Shown here piece after piece: positions 28,191 through 37,558 of a stretch of DNA of 64,000 bases. The translations under genes and the position numbers were made by a program. The stretch is taken from positions 33,750-97,749 of the forward strand of contig CAJWLF010000007.1 in the NCBI GenBank assembly GCA_913043205.1, read 5' to 3'. Numbering within the stretch: position 1 is the stretch's first letter; every line of letters starts with the position of its first letter. Origin of the DNA: an uncultured Chloroflexota bacterium. Lineage in GTDB: Bacteria > Chloroflexota > UBA11872 > VXNJ01. Below the pieces are notes generated by a model. The model saw only the letters and a program-made list of their open reading frames with translations. It was not told where the DNA came from and ran no database searches.

Positions 28191-28733
28191 ATGGCAAAAC
28201 GCGAATTGCTTGGACTTTATGGAGAAGCCAACGAAGCGGGCGACGCTGTCGAAGGTCTTCGAGAAGCGGGATTTCCAGACACGGACGTAGAAATTTTGTC
28301 GAGCACTCCGTATCCCGAAGGTGCTTTTGGAGAGCCAAAAGTACAGCATCGACTTTATACGTTTCCTTTTGCCGGAGCAGCCATCGGAATGGCTGCAGGA
28401 ATTTTCTGGCTAGTAAGCGCTCAGATGTCACTACCGCTGATCACCGGAGGAAAGCCTATAGTAGCTATCCCAGCGGTGTTCCAAATTCTGTATGAAGGAA
28501 CAATGATTGGAGCTGTATTGTTCACTGTACTTGGGGTGATTTTTGAGTCGCGTCTCCCTGATGGAATAGGTTTATACGACAAGCGGATCGTCGATGGATA
28601 CATAGGGGTGACCATTCGAGCCTCAGAAGACGACTTGCTTCGAGCCAGAGAAACTCTTCAGCGAGCAGGAGCTGTCGACATAATAAATAATGAAGGCAGT
28701 ATCATGGGAGCTGGAACTCCACAGGGAGCATAA
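28191..28733 (+). CDS. actD: Alternative complex III subunit ActD (DUF3341)
   Basis: 180-aa membrane subunit of the DUF3341 family. A soluble N-terminal ferredoxin-like fold (LLGLYGEANEAGDAVEGLRE) is followed by two transmembrane helices (about 63-84 and 103-122) and a short soluble tail with a second alpha/beta repeat. ActD sits against ActC and ActF on the inside of the membrane. ATG start behind GGGTAGG, 14 nt after actC. Confidence 0.93.
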   Translation: MAKRELLGLYGEANEAGDAVEGLREAGFPDTDVEILSSTPYPEGAFGEPKVQHRLYTFPFAGAAIGMAAGIFWLVSAQMSLPLITGGKPIVAIPAVFQILYEGTMIGAVLFTVLGVIFESRLPDGIGLYDKRIVDGYIGVTIRASEDDLLRARETLQRAGAVDIINNEGSIMGAGTPQGA

Positions 28734-28738
28734 TCGGC

Positions 28739-29278
28739 TTGTTTCTGCATAATATTAAACAAAAACTTTTAGTCACGGTGGCGGTTTCGGCGTCAGCCTT
28801 GGGCCTGGTGGCCTGCGAAGTAGGAGCCTATCCGCTCGACATATTCCCTGAAATGCACTACCAGCAGTCCTACAAAACTCAGGAGCCACCAGCCGTGCCT
28901 ACTCCGTCTGGCAGCATCCCTATTCAGGGCCGCGAAGTCGTACAAACGCCAGAACAGTTGGCAACTGCAGAAAATCCGATGGTAACTAACGAAGACCAAG
29001 CCTCAGTAACAGTTGCTGGAAGTAAATTGTTTGCTACTAACTGTGCTATGTGTCACGGTAACCTTGCAGACGGTGAAAGCGAAGTAGCATTCAGATTTAC
29101 AGACGCCGGAGTGAGGGCTCCGCCCTCACTAACTTCTGGGCCAGCTGCCGCATATTCGGATGGAATATTATTCAGCATACTCACCCACGGACAAAGTAAC
29201 ATGCCCGCATTTCAGCGATTACTCACTACAGATGAACGCTGGATGCTAGTAAGCTATCTTCGTTCGATACAAAAATAG
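28739..29278 (+). CDS. actE: Alternative complex III monohaem cytochrome c lipoprotein ActE
   Basis: 179-aa exported lipoprotein: signal peptide with lipobox LVAC and lipidated C26, then a linker with the ActE-typical block FPEMHYQQSYK (36-46) and a Pro-rich run, then a cytochrome c domain with CAMCH at 102-106 and a candidate axial Met in SNMPAFQ. It passes electrons from ActA to the terminal acceptor. TTG start 5 nt after actD, behind GGGAG. Last gene of the operon; no cytochrome oxidase genes follow, so the partner oxidase is elsewhere. Confidence 0.93.
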   Translation: MFLHNIKQKLLVTVAVSASALGLVACEVGAYPLDIFPEMHYQQSYKTQEPPAVPTPSGSIPIQGREVVQTPEQLATAENPMVTNEDQASVTVAGSKLFATNCAMCHGNLADGESEVAFRFTDAGVRAPPSLTSGPAAAYSDGILFSILTHGQSNMPAFQRLLTTDERWMLVSYLRSIQK

Positions 29279-29423
29279 CATATTGTTGGCTTCCAAAGGT
29301 TCTAGCCTTGGCCATTCTCTGACAAATAGAGTTCATATTTATAGTAATCTTTACATCAGTTAGGCCAGACATGATTCCTAACCAATATGGAGCCAAACAA
29401 AACCCTCCCTAGGATCACCATTT

Positions 29424-30338
29424 ATGTATGACATCGCAATAATTGGTTCAGGTACCGCTGGATTAGCAGCTGCCATCTATTCCGCACGAGCAAGTCTCAA
29501 AACTGTAGTTTTTGCTGGAGATGCGTGGGGGGGGCAAATTGCCACTACAAACGATGTAGAAAACTTCCCCGGATTCGATACTGGGATAGACGGACCAGAA
29601 TTGACAGCGCGCATGGGCAAACAGGCTGAGCGATTCGGAACTGAGATTGTGTGGGACTTTATCGAAGAATTAGACACCTCAGGACCACCATTTCAATTAA
29701 ACGGGCGCCTAGACAAGTATTCAGCTAAGGCTGTAGTTGTTGCTACCGGGGCCAGTCCTCGCACGCTTGGAATTCCAGGCGAGGAAAAGTTTTGGGGTCG
29801 TGGTGTTTCCACATGTGCAACATGCGATGGTGCATTTTTTAAGGATTTACCAGTAGCATTAGTAGGCGGTGGCGACAGTGCTATTCAAGAAGGCCTATAC
29901 CTCACCCGGTTTGCCTCGAAAATATACGTTATACATCGGAGAGACCAACTCAGGGCTGGGCCTTACTTGGCGCAAAAAGCTCTTGAGGAAGATAAATTTG
30001 AGTTTCTGTGGGATTCAATTGCCGAGGAAGTGATCGGAAATGACACAGTTGAGGGCGTACGAGTTAGAAATTTGAAATCTGGATCCACCGACGTATTGGC
30101 TGTCGAAGGGTTTTTCATATTTATCGGCCACGATCCAAACACCGAAATATTCAAAGGCAAGCTTGATATGAGCAATTCAGGATATATATCTACCGATGCA
30201 CGCATGCACACAAACATAGATGGAATATTTGTGGCTGGAGAAGCTCAAGACGACTATTTCCGGCAGGCTATCACATCAGCCGGTGAAGGGACAAAAGCAG
30301 CTATGGAAGCCATAAAATTCGTGGAAGGTATACCTTAA
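29424..30338 (+). CDS. trxB: Thioredoxin-disulfide reductase
   Basis: NADPH-dependent flavoprotein of 304 aa that reduces thioredoxin. FAD motif GSGTAGLAAA at 8-17, redox pair C131/C134 in STCATCDGAFF, NADPH motif GGGDSA near 147-152, and the C-terminal FAD block IFVAGEAQDDYFRQA, which has AGEAQD in place of the usual AGDV/CxD. ATG behind AGGA. It is cytoplasmic. Separate from the act operon by 145 nt, with a T-run just downstream of its stop. Confidence 0.94.
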   Translation: MYDIAIIGSGTAGLAAAIYSARASLKTVVFAGDAWGGQIATTNDVENFPGFDTGIDGPELTARMGKQAERFGTEIVWDFIEELDTSGPPFQLNGRLDKYSAKAVVVATGASPRTLGIPGEEKFWGRGVSTCATCDGAFFKDLPVALVGGGDSAIQEGLYLTRFASKIYVIHRRDQLRAGPYLAQKALEEDKFEFLWDSIAEEVIGNDTVEGVRVRNLKSGSTDVLAVEGFFIFIGHDPNTEIFKGKLDMSNSGYISTDARMHTNIDGIFVAGEAQDDYFRQAITSAGEGTKAAMEAIKFVEGIP

Positions 30339-30379
30339 TCCAATGATTAGCAACCGTTTTTTTGTATTAATCTCAGCTG

Positions 30380-31585
30380 CTAGTATGGGCCTACAGTAAC
30401 TGCGCTGGAATCTTCTTCTGCCACAATTTCTTCGCCGGTCTTGTGATAATTAATCCAGTCCCAGTCTAAATCCACACCGATTCCCGGACCTTCTGGTGCA
30501 TACACATAACCATTTTCATCTATACAATCCAGATCGTCGGTGTAATTGAGATACACAGGAGGCTGCATTGTTGGGACTTGGGGATGAACGAGCCCAAGTT
30601 CATAAAAATTAGTATTTCGTATTGCTGACATTAAGTGTCGATGCACAGGTCCCGGACCATGCAATTCCACATCAAGACCAAATCCCTCAGAAGCATGCGC
30701 AATTTTCATAGCACCGGTAATGCCCCCATCTTCATGGGCCCCAGCTCTAACATAGTCAGTAGCATCAGCAACGATAAAATCTACATGCTGTTCAAGCATT
30801 CTTATATGTTCTGTTTGCAACAGCGGGGTTTTAACCATCTGTCGTAGTTTCCTGTGCGCAAACTGTGATACTCCTCCGTCTCGAAATGGATCTTCCCACC
30901 AGAAAAAATTGGCTTCATCACAAGCTCTTCCATATCGCAATGCATCACCAAAATTCTTTATTTCGCATGCCGGATCAGTCAGAAGGTCAAGTTTTCCTGC
31001 AAATTTGTGGCCAAGGTTCAGTACATTCTTGATTTCACGATCTATATTGTCACGGGCAAGTCCCCATCCATGAACCTTAAACGCCTGGTAGCCCATTTCC
31101 AGACATTGCCACGCAAAATTTTCAAAATCTTCCACTGTTGTAAGGCCTCCATTCTCATCTCCATGAAGAGTAGACGCGTAAGCCTTCAAAGGTCGCAATT
31201 CCCCTCCCAGCAAACGAAACAGTGGCTCGTCATAAAATTTGCCAGCAATGTCCCAAAGGCAAATATCTATCACTCCAACCCCAGACCCTGACCACTGCCT
31301 AGATCCACGCTTTAGATCTTGGTATATGTGTTCACGAGCTAACGCATCTTTCCCAATTAAGTACCGACTCAGTGCTCTAATCTCGGTTTGCGCTAACCCA
31401 TTAGCATTAGGATACTCTCCGACCAATCCCTTGTCCGTGTGTATTCTCACCACGGTTCCAGATTGTTGGTATTTTCCTCCCGGGACATAAACCATATTAA
31501 AACCATTATAGTCCGTGCCTAGATGATCAAGAACATGTGAAAAATGAACATATTCTACTTTTGTAATTGTGGGGGATTCCTTCAT
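30380..31585 (-). CDS. Enolase-superfamily enzyme, mandelate racemase/muconate lactonizing type
   Basis: 401-aa Mg-dependent enzyme of the enolase superfamily. The Lys strand reads AFKVHGWG, metal ligands are expected in LLTDPAC (Asp), FWWEDP (Glu) and LLQTEH (Glu), and the catalytic Asp-His pair in DATDYVRAG and VELHGPGP, which points to the mandelate-racemase subgroup of acid-sugar dehydratases and racemases. The capping-domain residues (FNMVYVPGG) differ from characterised dehydratases, so the substrate is open. SAR202 genomes carry large expansions of this family. ATG behind AAAGG; the SDR gene upstream on the same strand ends 44 nt away. Confidence 0.9.
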   Translation of the reverse strand: MKESPTITKVEYVHFSHVLDHLGTDYNGFNMVYVPGGKYQQSGTVVRIHTDKGLVGEYPNANGLAQTEIRALSRYLIGKDALAREHIYQDLKRGSRQWSGSGVGVIDICLWDIAGKFYDEPLFRLLGGELRPLKAYASTLHGDENGGLTTVEDFENFAWQCLEMGYQAFKVHGWGLARDNIDREIKNVLNLGHKFAGKLDLLTDPACEIKNFGDALRYGRACDEANFFWWEDPFRDGGVSQFAHRKLRQMVKTPLLQTEHIRMLEQHVDFIVADATDYVRAGAHEDGGITGAMKIAHASEGFGLDVELHGPGPVHRHLMSAIRNTNFYELGLVHPQVPTMQPPVYLNYTDDLDCIDENGYVYAPEGPGIGVDLDWDWINYHKTGEEIVAEEDSSAVTVGPY

Positions 31586-31629
31586 ATACGATGACCTTTA
31601 ACTATTTGTACATGACGTGCGATTTGCCC

Positions 31630-32532
31630 TTAATTCATATTGTTGGGATTTGAGTACGATCCTGAGGACAATTCTTCCATAACACCTGGCCTGCTGGGCT
31701 CCCATCCTAACTCTATTCTTGCCTTTTCACCACTAAGCTTTTGGTCAACAACAAAATTGTATGCTGCAACCCCCATGACACTAATAGCATCTTCTAAATC
31801 CCAAGTATGGCATCTACCACTAGCCCCTCCCGCAACGCTGGCCGCTGTCGTTACAGCACGGTATTTAATTGCTGGCAAGACACTAGCAGAATAGAGTGAT
31901 CCAGCATCCGCTCGGCCAAGGGCCAGCATATACAAATCTGCCAAGTCATCTACATGCACAAATGTCATATGGTTTTCCCCGTCCCCTATGAATTCCAGAT
32001 AGCCGTCGTTCCCTGCACTTGCAACCATCATTCCCAACAACCCTCGACCTCGCCCATAAACCCAACTCGGGCGAATAATTACACTCCTTATTCCTTGCTG
32101 AGCCGCGTCGCTAACCATAGACTCCATCTCAGGTCTCCAAAACACCGAAGGCGTAGGGTCTGGCAAAGAACTTTCGCTAACAACATCCGGACCTGTGCTT
32201 CCCAACACTAAATTACTACTCGTATATATAAATGGCGTATCGTTGCCATCCAACGCGCCCAACATTGCCTGTACTGCATTACTGTCCGCTTCTTCTGCAT
32301 GAGCGTCTTTGGTAAATGCCGTGTGAATGACAGCATCACAGCCGGCTACCCCAGCAACTACAGCATCTACATCAAACAAATCACCTGTTACAGCTTCAAT
32401 TCCTCGATATTTTAAGTCGCTAGCCGCTAAAGGTGATCGCGCCAGAGATCTCACGGCGTGGCCAGCCTTCATTAGCTTCTCCGCTATTACTCCGCCGATA
32501 TAACCGGTAGCTCCAGTCAAGAAAACAATCAA
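31630..32532 (-). CDS. NAD(P)-dependent epimerase/dehydratase-type SDR
   Basis: 300-aa extended short-chain dehydrogenase. The Rossmann motif TGATGYIGG is at 6-14 and the cofactor site continues with SLARSP. The strand after it reads GCDAVIHTAF, and the active-site Ser/Thr lies in YTSSNLVLG. The usual YxxxK is not obvious; SWVYGRGRG takes its place, as in atypical SDRs. TTG start behind GGGG. Probably in one transcript with the enolase-superfamily gene downstream, suggesting both act on one sugar acid. Confidence 0.87.
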   Translation of the reverse strand: MIVFLTGATGYIGGVIAEKLMKAGHAVRSLARSPLAASDLKYRGIEAVTGDLFDVDAVVAGVAGCDAVIHTAFTKDAHAEEADSNAVQAMLGALDGNDTPFIYTSSNLVLGSTGPDVVSESSLPDPTPSVFWRPEMESMVSDAAQQGIRSVIIRPSWVYGRGRGLLGMMVASAGNDGYLEFIGDGENHMTFVHVDDLADLYMLALGRADAGSLYSASVLPAIKYRAVTTAASVAGGASGRCHTWDLEDAISVMGVAAYNFVVDQKLSGEKARIELGWEPSRPGVMEELSSGSYSNPNNMN

Positions 32533-32691
32533 ATATTACCCCGATTAAGTTGCATCTAATATGGACGCCTATCCAAATAAAAAGCCTTTAGCAAAAAACC
32601 TGCCCACAGAAGGTTACCGCACGACAGCATCCAGATATACTCTGTACTTGAATCTACTTGCAGATAAATCTACAGCCTGCGGGAGGCAATA

Positions 32692-34125
32692 GTGCCTGGA
32701 ACAAAACCAAATATAATATTAATTATTACCGATCAGCAAAGATACGACACAATCAATGCACTCGGATACGACTATATGGAAACGCCAAACTTAGACAAGC
32801 TTGTCACAGAGGGCATTTCTTTTGATAACTGTTTTATTACTGCCCCATCCTGTGCTCCAAGTCGAGCCAGCCTGTTCACCGGCTACTACCCTCATACTAC
32901 CCATATCTTTAAGAATGGAGATCCTTGGACTCAAACATGGGTCCCAATGCTGTCACAAGCAGGATATTTCACAGCTAATATCGGGAAGATGCACTTAACA
33001 CCATTTGATTCGCAAGGACAGTTTGATTTTAGATTTAACATGGAAAACAAACAGCGATTCAGGCAATGGTCACTATACGTCGATGAGTGGGACAAAGCAT
33101 TAGCAGCACGAAAAATGGATAAATATCAGCGTGATGAACTTCGTGAACGGGCAAGTTATGAAGAAGACTTAGGGGCCTTCATATGGGAAAAAGAGCCCGA
33201 TATGCATTCTGACAATTTTCTCGCGGATTCGGCTATCAGATGGATCGAACGTTATTCCTCGAATCAGCCCTTCTTTTTAGAAATTGGTTTCCCTGGCCCC
33301 CACCCACCATACGACCCAACCCCCGAGTGGGCAGACAAGTATCTGGACAAGAATCTTCCTATGCTCGAAGTTACGAACAAAGAACTCGAGTCCCAACCAC
33401 CCCCGCTTCACGCTATGCGCAAACACAACGTAGAGGTAGACCACGATTCCATCAAATTCATCCTGAACCCTACCGACGAACAACGCCATCGACAAAGAGC
33501 TCTCTATTTAGCTAACGTTTCAATGATTGATCAAAAAATTGGTCAAATCATGGACACTTTAGAACAACGTGGCTTCCTCGAAAATTCGATCGTGATTTTT
33601 ACTTCGGACCACGGAGATGCAATGACAGATCACGGGGCCAGTCAAAAATGGACTATGTACGACTGTGTAACAAGAGTCCCACTGATAGTTCGTGCTCCAG
33701 AAAGGTTTCAGAAAGGACAGCGCGTAGAGGGACTTTGCCAATGGATGGATATAGGACCCACCATACTGGAGTTAGCCGGAATCGAGCCCCCAAGTTCTTT
33801 TGAAGCTATATCATTGTTACCCGCACTACAAGGTAATCACTCTTATAGCCGCGAATACGTATTTGCCGAACACTCTCGAGAAGATGTAGTCGGACTTCAC
33901 ACAGACTTTATGACTATGGTTCGTAGTAGAGACTGGAAATTAGTCCACTTTTTGGACGAACCATACGGTCAGTTATTCAACCTTCGTGATGATCCAGATG
34001 AAGTGGACAATCTTTGGGATTCTGATAAACACAAATCTCAAAAAACCGAGATGCTCGATGTGCTCAGAGAGTGGCTTATTAGAAGCCATTTTAAAACCAA
34101 TGATTGGGGTTCTGATTGGCGATGA
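32692..34125 (+). CDS. Sulfatase, formylglycine-dependent
   Basis: 477-aa sulfatase hydrolysing sulfate esters. The maturation motif C54-A-P-S-R in APSCAPSRASLFTG is the Cys-type formylglycine site, with metal Asp residues in IITDQQR at the N-terminus and the DHG pair in FTSDHGDAM. It looks like the arylsulfatase/choline-sulfatase-like group. No signal peptide is visible, so it may work in the cytoplasm on imported sulfated sugars. GTG start 5 nt after GGGAGG. It converges on the acetamidase gene with a 15-nt gap. Sulfated polysaccharide or taurine-type sulfate ester substrates are both possible. Confidence 0.93.
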   Translation: MPGTKPNIILIITDQQRYDTINALGYDYMETPNLDKLVTEGISFDNCFITAPSCAPSRASLFTGYYPHTTHIFKNGDPWTQTWVPMLSQAGYFTANIGKMHLTPFDSQGQFDFRFNMENKQRFRQWSLYVDEWDKALAARKMDKYQRDELRERASYEEDLGAFIWEKEPDMHSDNFLADSAIRWIERYSSNQPFFLEIGFPGPHPPYDPTPEWADKYLDKNLPMLEVTNKELESQPPPLHAMRKHNVEVDHDSIKFILNPTDEQRHRQRALYLANVSMIDQKIGQIMDTLEQRGFLENSIVIFTSDHGDAMTDHGASQKWTMYDCVTRVPLIVRAPERFQKGQRVEGLCQWMDIGPTILELAGIEPPSSFEAISLLPALQGNHSYSREYVFAEHSREDVVGLHTDFMTMVRSRDWKLVHFLDEPYGQLFNLRDDPDEVDNLWDSDKHKSQKTEMLDVLREWLIRSHFKTNDWGSDWR

Positions 34126-34140
34126 GGAGGCGCAAAAACT

Positions 34141-35037
34141 TTACAGGGAATCCATCGGAAATGCCGCACAAACACTGACATTAACGCCATAGCCGCCAGC
34201 CTGCCCTAATCGAAGATCAACAGATGACCCCAAAAGCATGCGAGCGCGAGTGGGAGTTATATCGAGACGGCGTACAAGTTCCATTTCCATGGCTGACGCC
34301 GCCTTAACCAGAGCGGCCTCAAGTTTCGGAGCCACTCCTATCGTAATAAACTCTTTCTCAGTTCTAATGATTGGGGCTGGTGCAAGAGCTCCTTTTACAA
34401 TCCCTACATGAAGGTCGATTTCAGCGTCAATATTTACACCAGAGTGCCCTTCTCCAGATCCCATAGTGGCATGCACATCACCAATGGCAAACAATGCACC
34501 ATCAACGTTCACGGGAAGTGTTATTGTGGACCCTTCAGTAATTTCATTCAGATCTAAGTTACCACCATGATTGCCAAGATCAAGGCTAATAATCGGTTCT
34601 CCAGCAGGAGCAACCCCTATCGTTCCAATCATAGGACGTAGTGGCAGATCAATTCCATCATCAAGCCATACCCGCCCATCTCGAACTACAAACTTGGCAG
34701 CGTCGGGCTCTACCTTGTGATCGGCCATTATGCCCAATCCAGAAGTCGCTGCCACATAACCAATAGACCCCAATCGAATTTTATCTACGTGGATTATCAA
34801 TGAGTCACCTGGTTGTGCTCCAGCTACAGCAATTGGCCCAGTCACTGGGTTCATAGTTGCAGGTGAGCTAATTCGTGCATGCCGCTCCACATCCATGTCT
34901 AATTCAAATGAACCGTTATATGCATCACGCGTTTCGATGGTTAGTAATTCGGATGGCTCTACGGTAGCAATCGCATCAACATTAGCTCCAAAAAGGCATG
35001 TGACCTTATCTTTTCCTATGCGGCGTCTATATTTCAT
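34141..35037 (-). CDS. Acetamidase/formamidase family protein
   Basis: 298-aa member of the FmdA/AmdA family, which hydrolyses short amides to acids and ammonia. Family blocks are TIETRDAYNG near 33-42, MNPVTGPIAVAGAQPGDSL near 61-79, and the conserved GDVHATMGSGE near 188-198, followed by a Glu-rich metal site. Cytoplasmic. It is third in a minus-strand set after uxaE and the LgoD-like dehydrogenase, 27 nt downstream of the latter, so it probably belongs to the same transcript. Its role in a uronate pathway is not obvious; it may act on an amidated or lactam intermediate. Confidence 0.9.
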   Translation of the reverse strand: MKYRRRIGKDKVTCLFGANVDAIATVEPSELLTIETRDAYNGSFELDMDVERHARISSPATMNPVTGPIAVAGAQPGDSLIIHVDKIRLGSIGYVAATSGLGIMADHKVEPDAAKFVVRDGRVWLDDGIDLPLRPMIGTIGVAPAGEPIISLDLGNHGGNLDLNEITEGSTITLPVNVDGALFAIGDVHATMGSGEGHSGVNIDAEIDLHVGIVKGALAPAPIIRTEKEFITIGVAPKLEAALVKAASAMEMELVRRLDITPTRARMLLGSSVDLRLGQAGGYGVNVSVCAAFPMDSL

Positions 35038-35064
35038 CGGAAAGCATCACACTTAGCGTGGCCA

Positions 35065-36048
35065 TCAATACACATCAGAGTCTTCCACCGTCACCATCGC
35101 CTTAATTAGCCCAGCAGACTGCGGCAACGAGGCAAAATCCTCCGCTACTTCTGCGAGTGTCATACGGTGGGTAATCCAGGGGCTCGTGTCCACCCTTCCC
35201 GACTCAATAAGTTCAATTATGCGAGGAAATTGATTTGTACTGTTTCGACTAGACATAAGCGTTACTTCACGGCGATGAAATTCAGTGTCATCGAATGTTA
35301 TTTCCCCTTGAATGAATCCCGCAAAAATGAGTTTGGCCCCTTGTTCCAGAAATCCAAAGGACTTTTGCATAGCATTCTGATTTCCCGTCGCATCGAACAC
35401 CACATCATATTTCGAGCCCCCTATATCATCCCTAGCATCAGCGCCAAACCGGGATACAAATTCTCTCCGTGCTTCACTAATTTCTAACACATGCACCTCC
35501 GTTCCAGTGAGCATGGCAAACTGAGTCACGGCAAGCCCTATAGGCCCAGCCCCAACAACAAGCACCCTTTCGTCTCCATGCAGGTCAGCTCGTGCCACCG
35601 CATGTGCTCCAATACCAAGAGTCTCAACTAATGCCAATTGATCGAGACTCAATTTAGAAGATTGATGCAACAAGTTAGCGGGGATATTCATTATCGGAGC
35701 CATACCTCCATCTACATGCACACCAAGAACCTGCATTTGCTCACAGCAGTTATTACGGTCAGCCAGGCATGCACTACACTTAGCACAAGTAAGATAAGGC
35801 TCAACAGCACACATGTTGCCTGGCGACAATCCAGATTCCCGTGACGCCTGCAACACCTCTACCGCCAACTCATGGCCTAGTACACGAGGATAATCAAAAA
35901 ACGGCTGACGCCCCGCATAGGCATGTAAATCAGTACCGCATACACCGACGCGATGAACTCTTACTAACACATCTACTTGTGATTCTATTGGAGCATCACG
36001 AGAAACAATCCCGAACCTACCGGGTTCTTCCAAAACTACAACACGCAT
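35065..36048 (-). CDS. Zinc-dependent dehydrogenase, LgoD-like (L-galactonate 5-dehydrogenase)
   Basis: 327-aa MDR with both zinc sites: catalytic Cys in GVCGTDLHAY and GHE, and four structural Cys in CAKCSACLADRNNCC. Several stretches resemble E. coli LgoD (YjjN), which oxidises L-galactonate to D-tagaturonate: GRQPFFDYPRVLGHE, the NCCE to GVH-DGG segment, and the late DDTEFHRREVTLMSSRN block. The upstream uxaE supplies the next step, epimerisation of tagaturonate. ATG at 36048 is preferred, with GAGG 5 nt before it, giving a 7-nt gap after uxaE; an ATG at 36063 would overlap uxaE. The substrate assignment is inference. Confidence 0.85.
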   Translation of the reverse strand: MRVVVLEEPGRFGIVSRDAPIESQVDVLVRVHRVGVCGTDLHAYAGRQPFFDYPRVLGHELAVEVLQASRESGLSPGNMCAVEPYLTCAKCSACLADRNNCCEQMQVLGVHVDGGMAPIMNIPANLLHQSSKLSLDQLALVETLGIGAHAVARADLHGDERVLVVGAGPIGLAVTQFAMLTGTEVHVLEISEARREFVSRFGADARDDIGGSKYDVVFDATGNQNAMQKSFGFLEQGAKLIFAGFIQGEITFDDTEFHRREVTLMSSRNSTNQFPRIIELIESGRVDTSPWITHRMTLAEVAEDFASLPQSAGLIKAMVTVEDSDVY

Positions 36049-36055
36049 AATGGCC

Positions 36056-37297
36056 TCATTCATTATCCCCTTGTAACGCAATCAAATGCTGGTTGAAATG
36101 CTCTTCCAAAACCTCATGGTAAACATCCACTCTGTCTTCTACCAGTGTTTGCATTGCCGGTCCGATGTCGGGGTTGTTCAACACTGAACCAAAGGTCACG
36201 TGAAGCACCTGCCTAGAGTCGTCACTAACCAAATATGCCTCTTCAAGAACATCGTCAGCTACACCAGCCAATACAGGTAATTTATCTAGTTGCCCAGAAA
36301 TATGATAACTCCGCCGATCATCCTGAAATTTCCCGCATGAATAGTTCACTATTTGCCTAAATAGTGATGCGTCGACGCGAGCCACCACCCGTAACGCTTC
36401 CAGATAACTCGTCCCAGCGGTCTTAACGTGATATAGGCCTTTGGTTATCCTGGAAAAGATAGGGTATATGGACAGTTTGTCGGACCCAGAATGCAAACTT
36501 AATTTATATGGCCCCAAATATCTGGCAATCGCAGCATGTTTTGCCAACGTATCACTAAAAACTGTCAGATCCCCTTTGAAATCGATCCCTTTTTCAAACT
36601 GTCCGGGATACCGCGGCGCCATGCTAATTAGTGACACTCCCGCACGAATACATTGATCCGCAATTATGAAGTGTTCGGGCAGAGTAGTCGGATGCTCTGA
36701 CTCATCTATGCTCACTTCAATCTCATACTGTATCTGAGCAGCATTACATCTAGACTCAATTTCTCTAGCGATGTCTAAGGTATGGTCTATAGCTGCAGCA
36801 TATTTCACTGCTGCTCGCATCAACACTCGATGATCGAATTCTAGAATCACGGTGCTATCTATGGTGACCGATTTTCCAGAATATGTATCCACCCACGGCA
36901 CTGGTGTGTCCATCTCGTCGAACTTAGTCTCCAGTTCCGATTCTGAAAGCAAATCGGCCTCATCGTTCACGTGATCGGACGGGTCGATCGTATAAAAGGT
37001 ATAGCCTTGCCGCACCATGAGTGCAACATCGTCAATAGTTTTCAAATGGTCGGCGTCAGCCCCCCACGGATCAGAGAAATCACAATTTATTACTGCTTCT
37101 CTCGCAGTGCGAATCACATCATTCGCAGTCCGTCCGGTACGCTCCAATTCACGTATCGATTGTTGAGCAAATATTGGCGCAATACCATTACCATGAGCTC
37201 TGTGTGAGTAAATATGTCCAGGAGTCGCATTTCCTAATCTGTCTCCATAACCAAACGTTGGCGTAAGGCCCAGTTTTTGCGGCTGATTGACTCTCAT
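36056..37297 (-). CDS. uxaE: Tagaturonate/fructuronate epimerase
   Basis: 413-aa UxaE family protein, interconverting D-tagaturonate and D-fructuronate at C4. The N-terminal signature FGYGDRLGNATPGHI (near 15-29) and the blocks PIFAQQSIRELERTGRTA and WGADADHLK are those of the family, with conserved Asp, Glu and His residues in the core (LHSGSDK near 288). Cytoplasmic. Start ATG at 37297. It heads a minus-strand operon with the LgoD-like dehydrogenase and acetamidase, and lies 118 nt from tRNA-Arg. Confidence 0.88.
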   Translation of the reverse strand: MRVNQPQKLGLTPTFGYGDRLGNATPGHIYSHRAHGNGIAPIFAQQSIRELERTGRTANDVIRTAREAVINCDFSDPWGADADHLKTIDDVALMVRQGYTFYTIDPSDHVNDEADLLSESELETKFDEMDTPVPWVDTYSGKSVTIDSTVILEFDHRVLMRAAVKYAAAIDHTLDIAREIESRCNAAQIQYEIEVSIDESEHPTTLPEHFIIADQCIRAGVSLISMAPRYPGQFEKGIDFKGDLTVFSDTLAKHAAIARYLGPYKLSLHSGSDKLSIYPIFSRITKGLYHVKTAGTSYLEALRVVARVDASLFRQIVNYSCGKFQDDRRSYHISGQLDKLPVLAGVADDVLEEAYLVSDDSRQVLHVTFGSVLNNPDIGPAMQTLVEDRVDVYHEVLEEHFNQHLIALQGDNE

Positions 37298-37415
37298 TAC
37301 TACCCATCCAATAAACTGATTGACGCTAGATCCCTGGCAGCCACTATAGACTCACCAACGTCGTCAGCAAATCTTCATCTGGTTCGGGTCACAGCGAGCG
37401 TAACTCCTATTGGGG

Positions 37416-37487
37416 TCCCCCCAGCAGGACTCGAACCTGCGCACACGGTTTAGGAAACCATTGCTCTATCCTCTGAGCTATGGGGGG
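37416..37487 (-). tRNA. tRNA-Arg (anticodon CCT)
   Basis: The complement folds as a full cloverleaf of 72 nt: 7-bp acceptor (CCCCCCA with TGGGGGG), D arm GCTC/GAGC, anticodon stem ATGGT/ACCGT with loop TTCCTAA (anticodon CCT, Arg AGG), a 4-nt variable loop, and T arm GCAGG-TTCGAGT-CCTGC. The discriminator is A; CCA is not encoded (ACCC follows). A decayed integrase lies next to its 5' side. Confidence 0.97.
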
Positions 37488-37558
37488 TTACAGGTTCAAA
37501 TCACCCGTTGAGGCTTTTCAGAACCAGTGCTTGACACCCATTTTGACACCCAAAGGCT

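Noticed and set aside
30339..30379. T-run after trxB as a rho-independent terminator
   Set aside because: A run of seven T is present, but the stem before it is only about 5 bp, A/T-rich and separated from the T-run by several bases.
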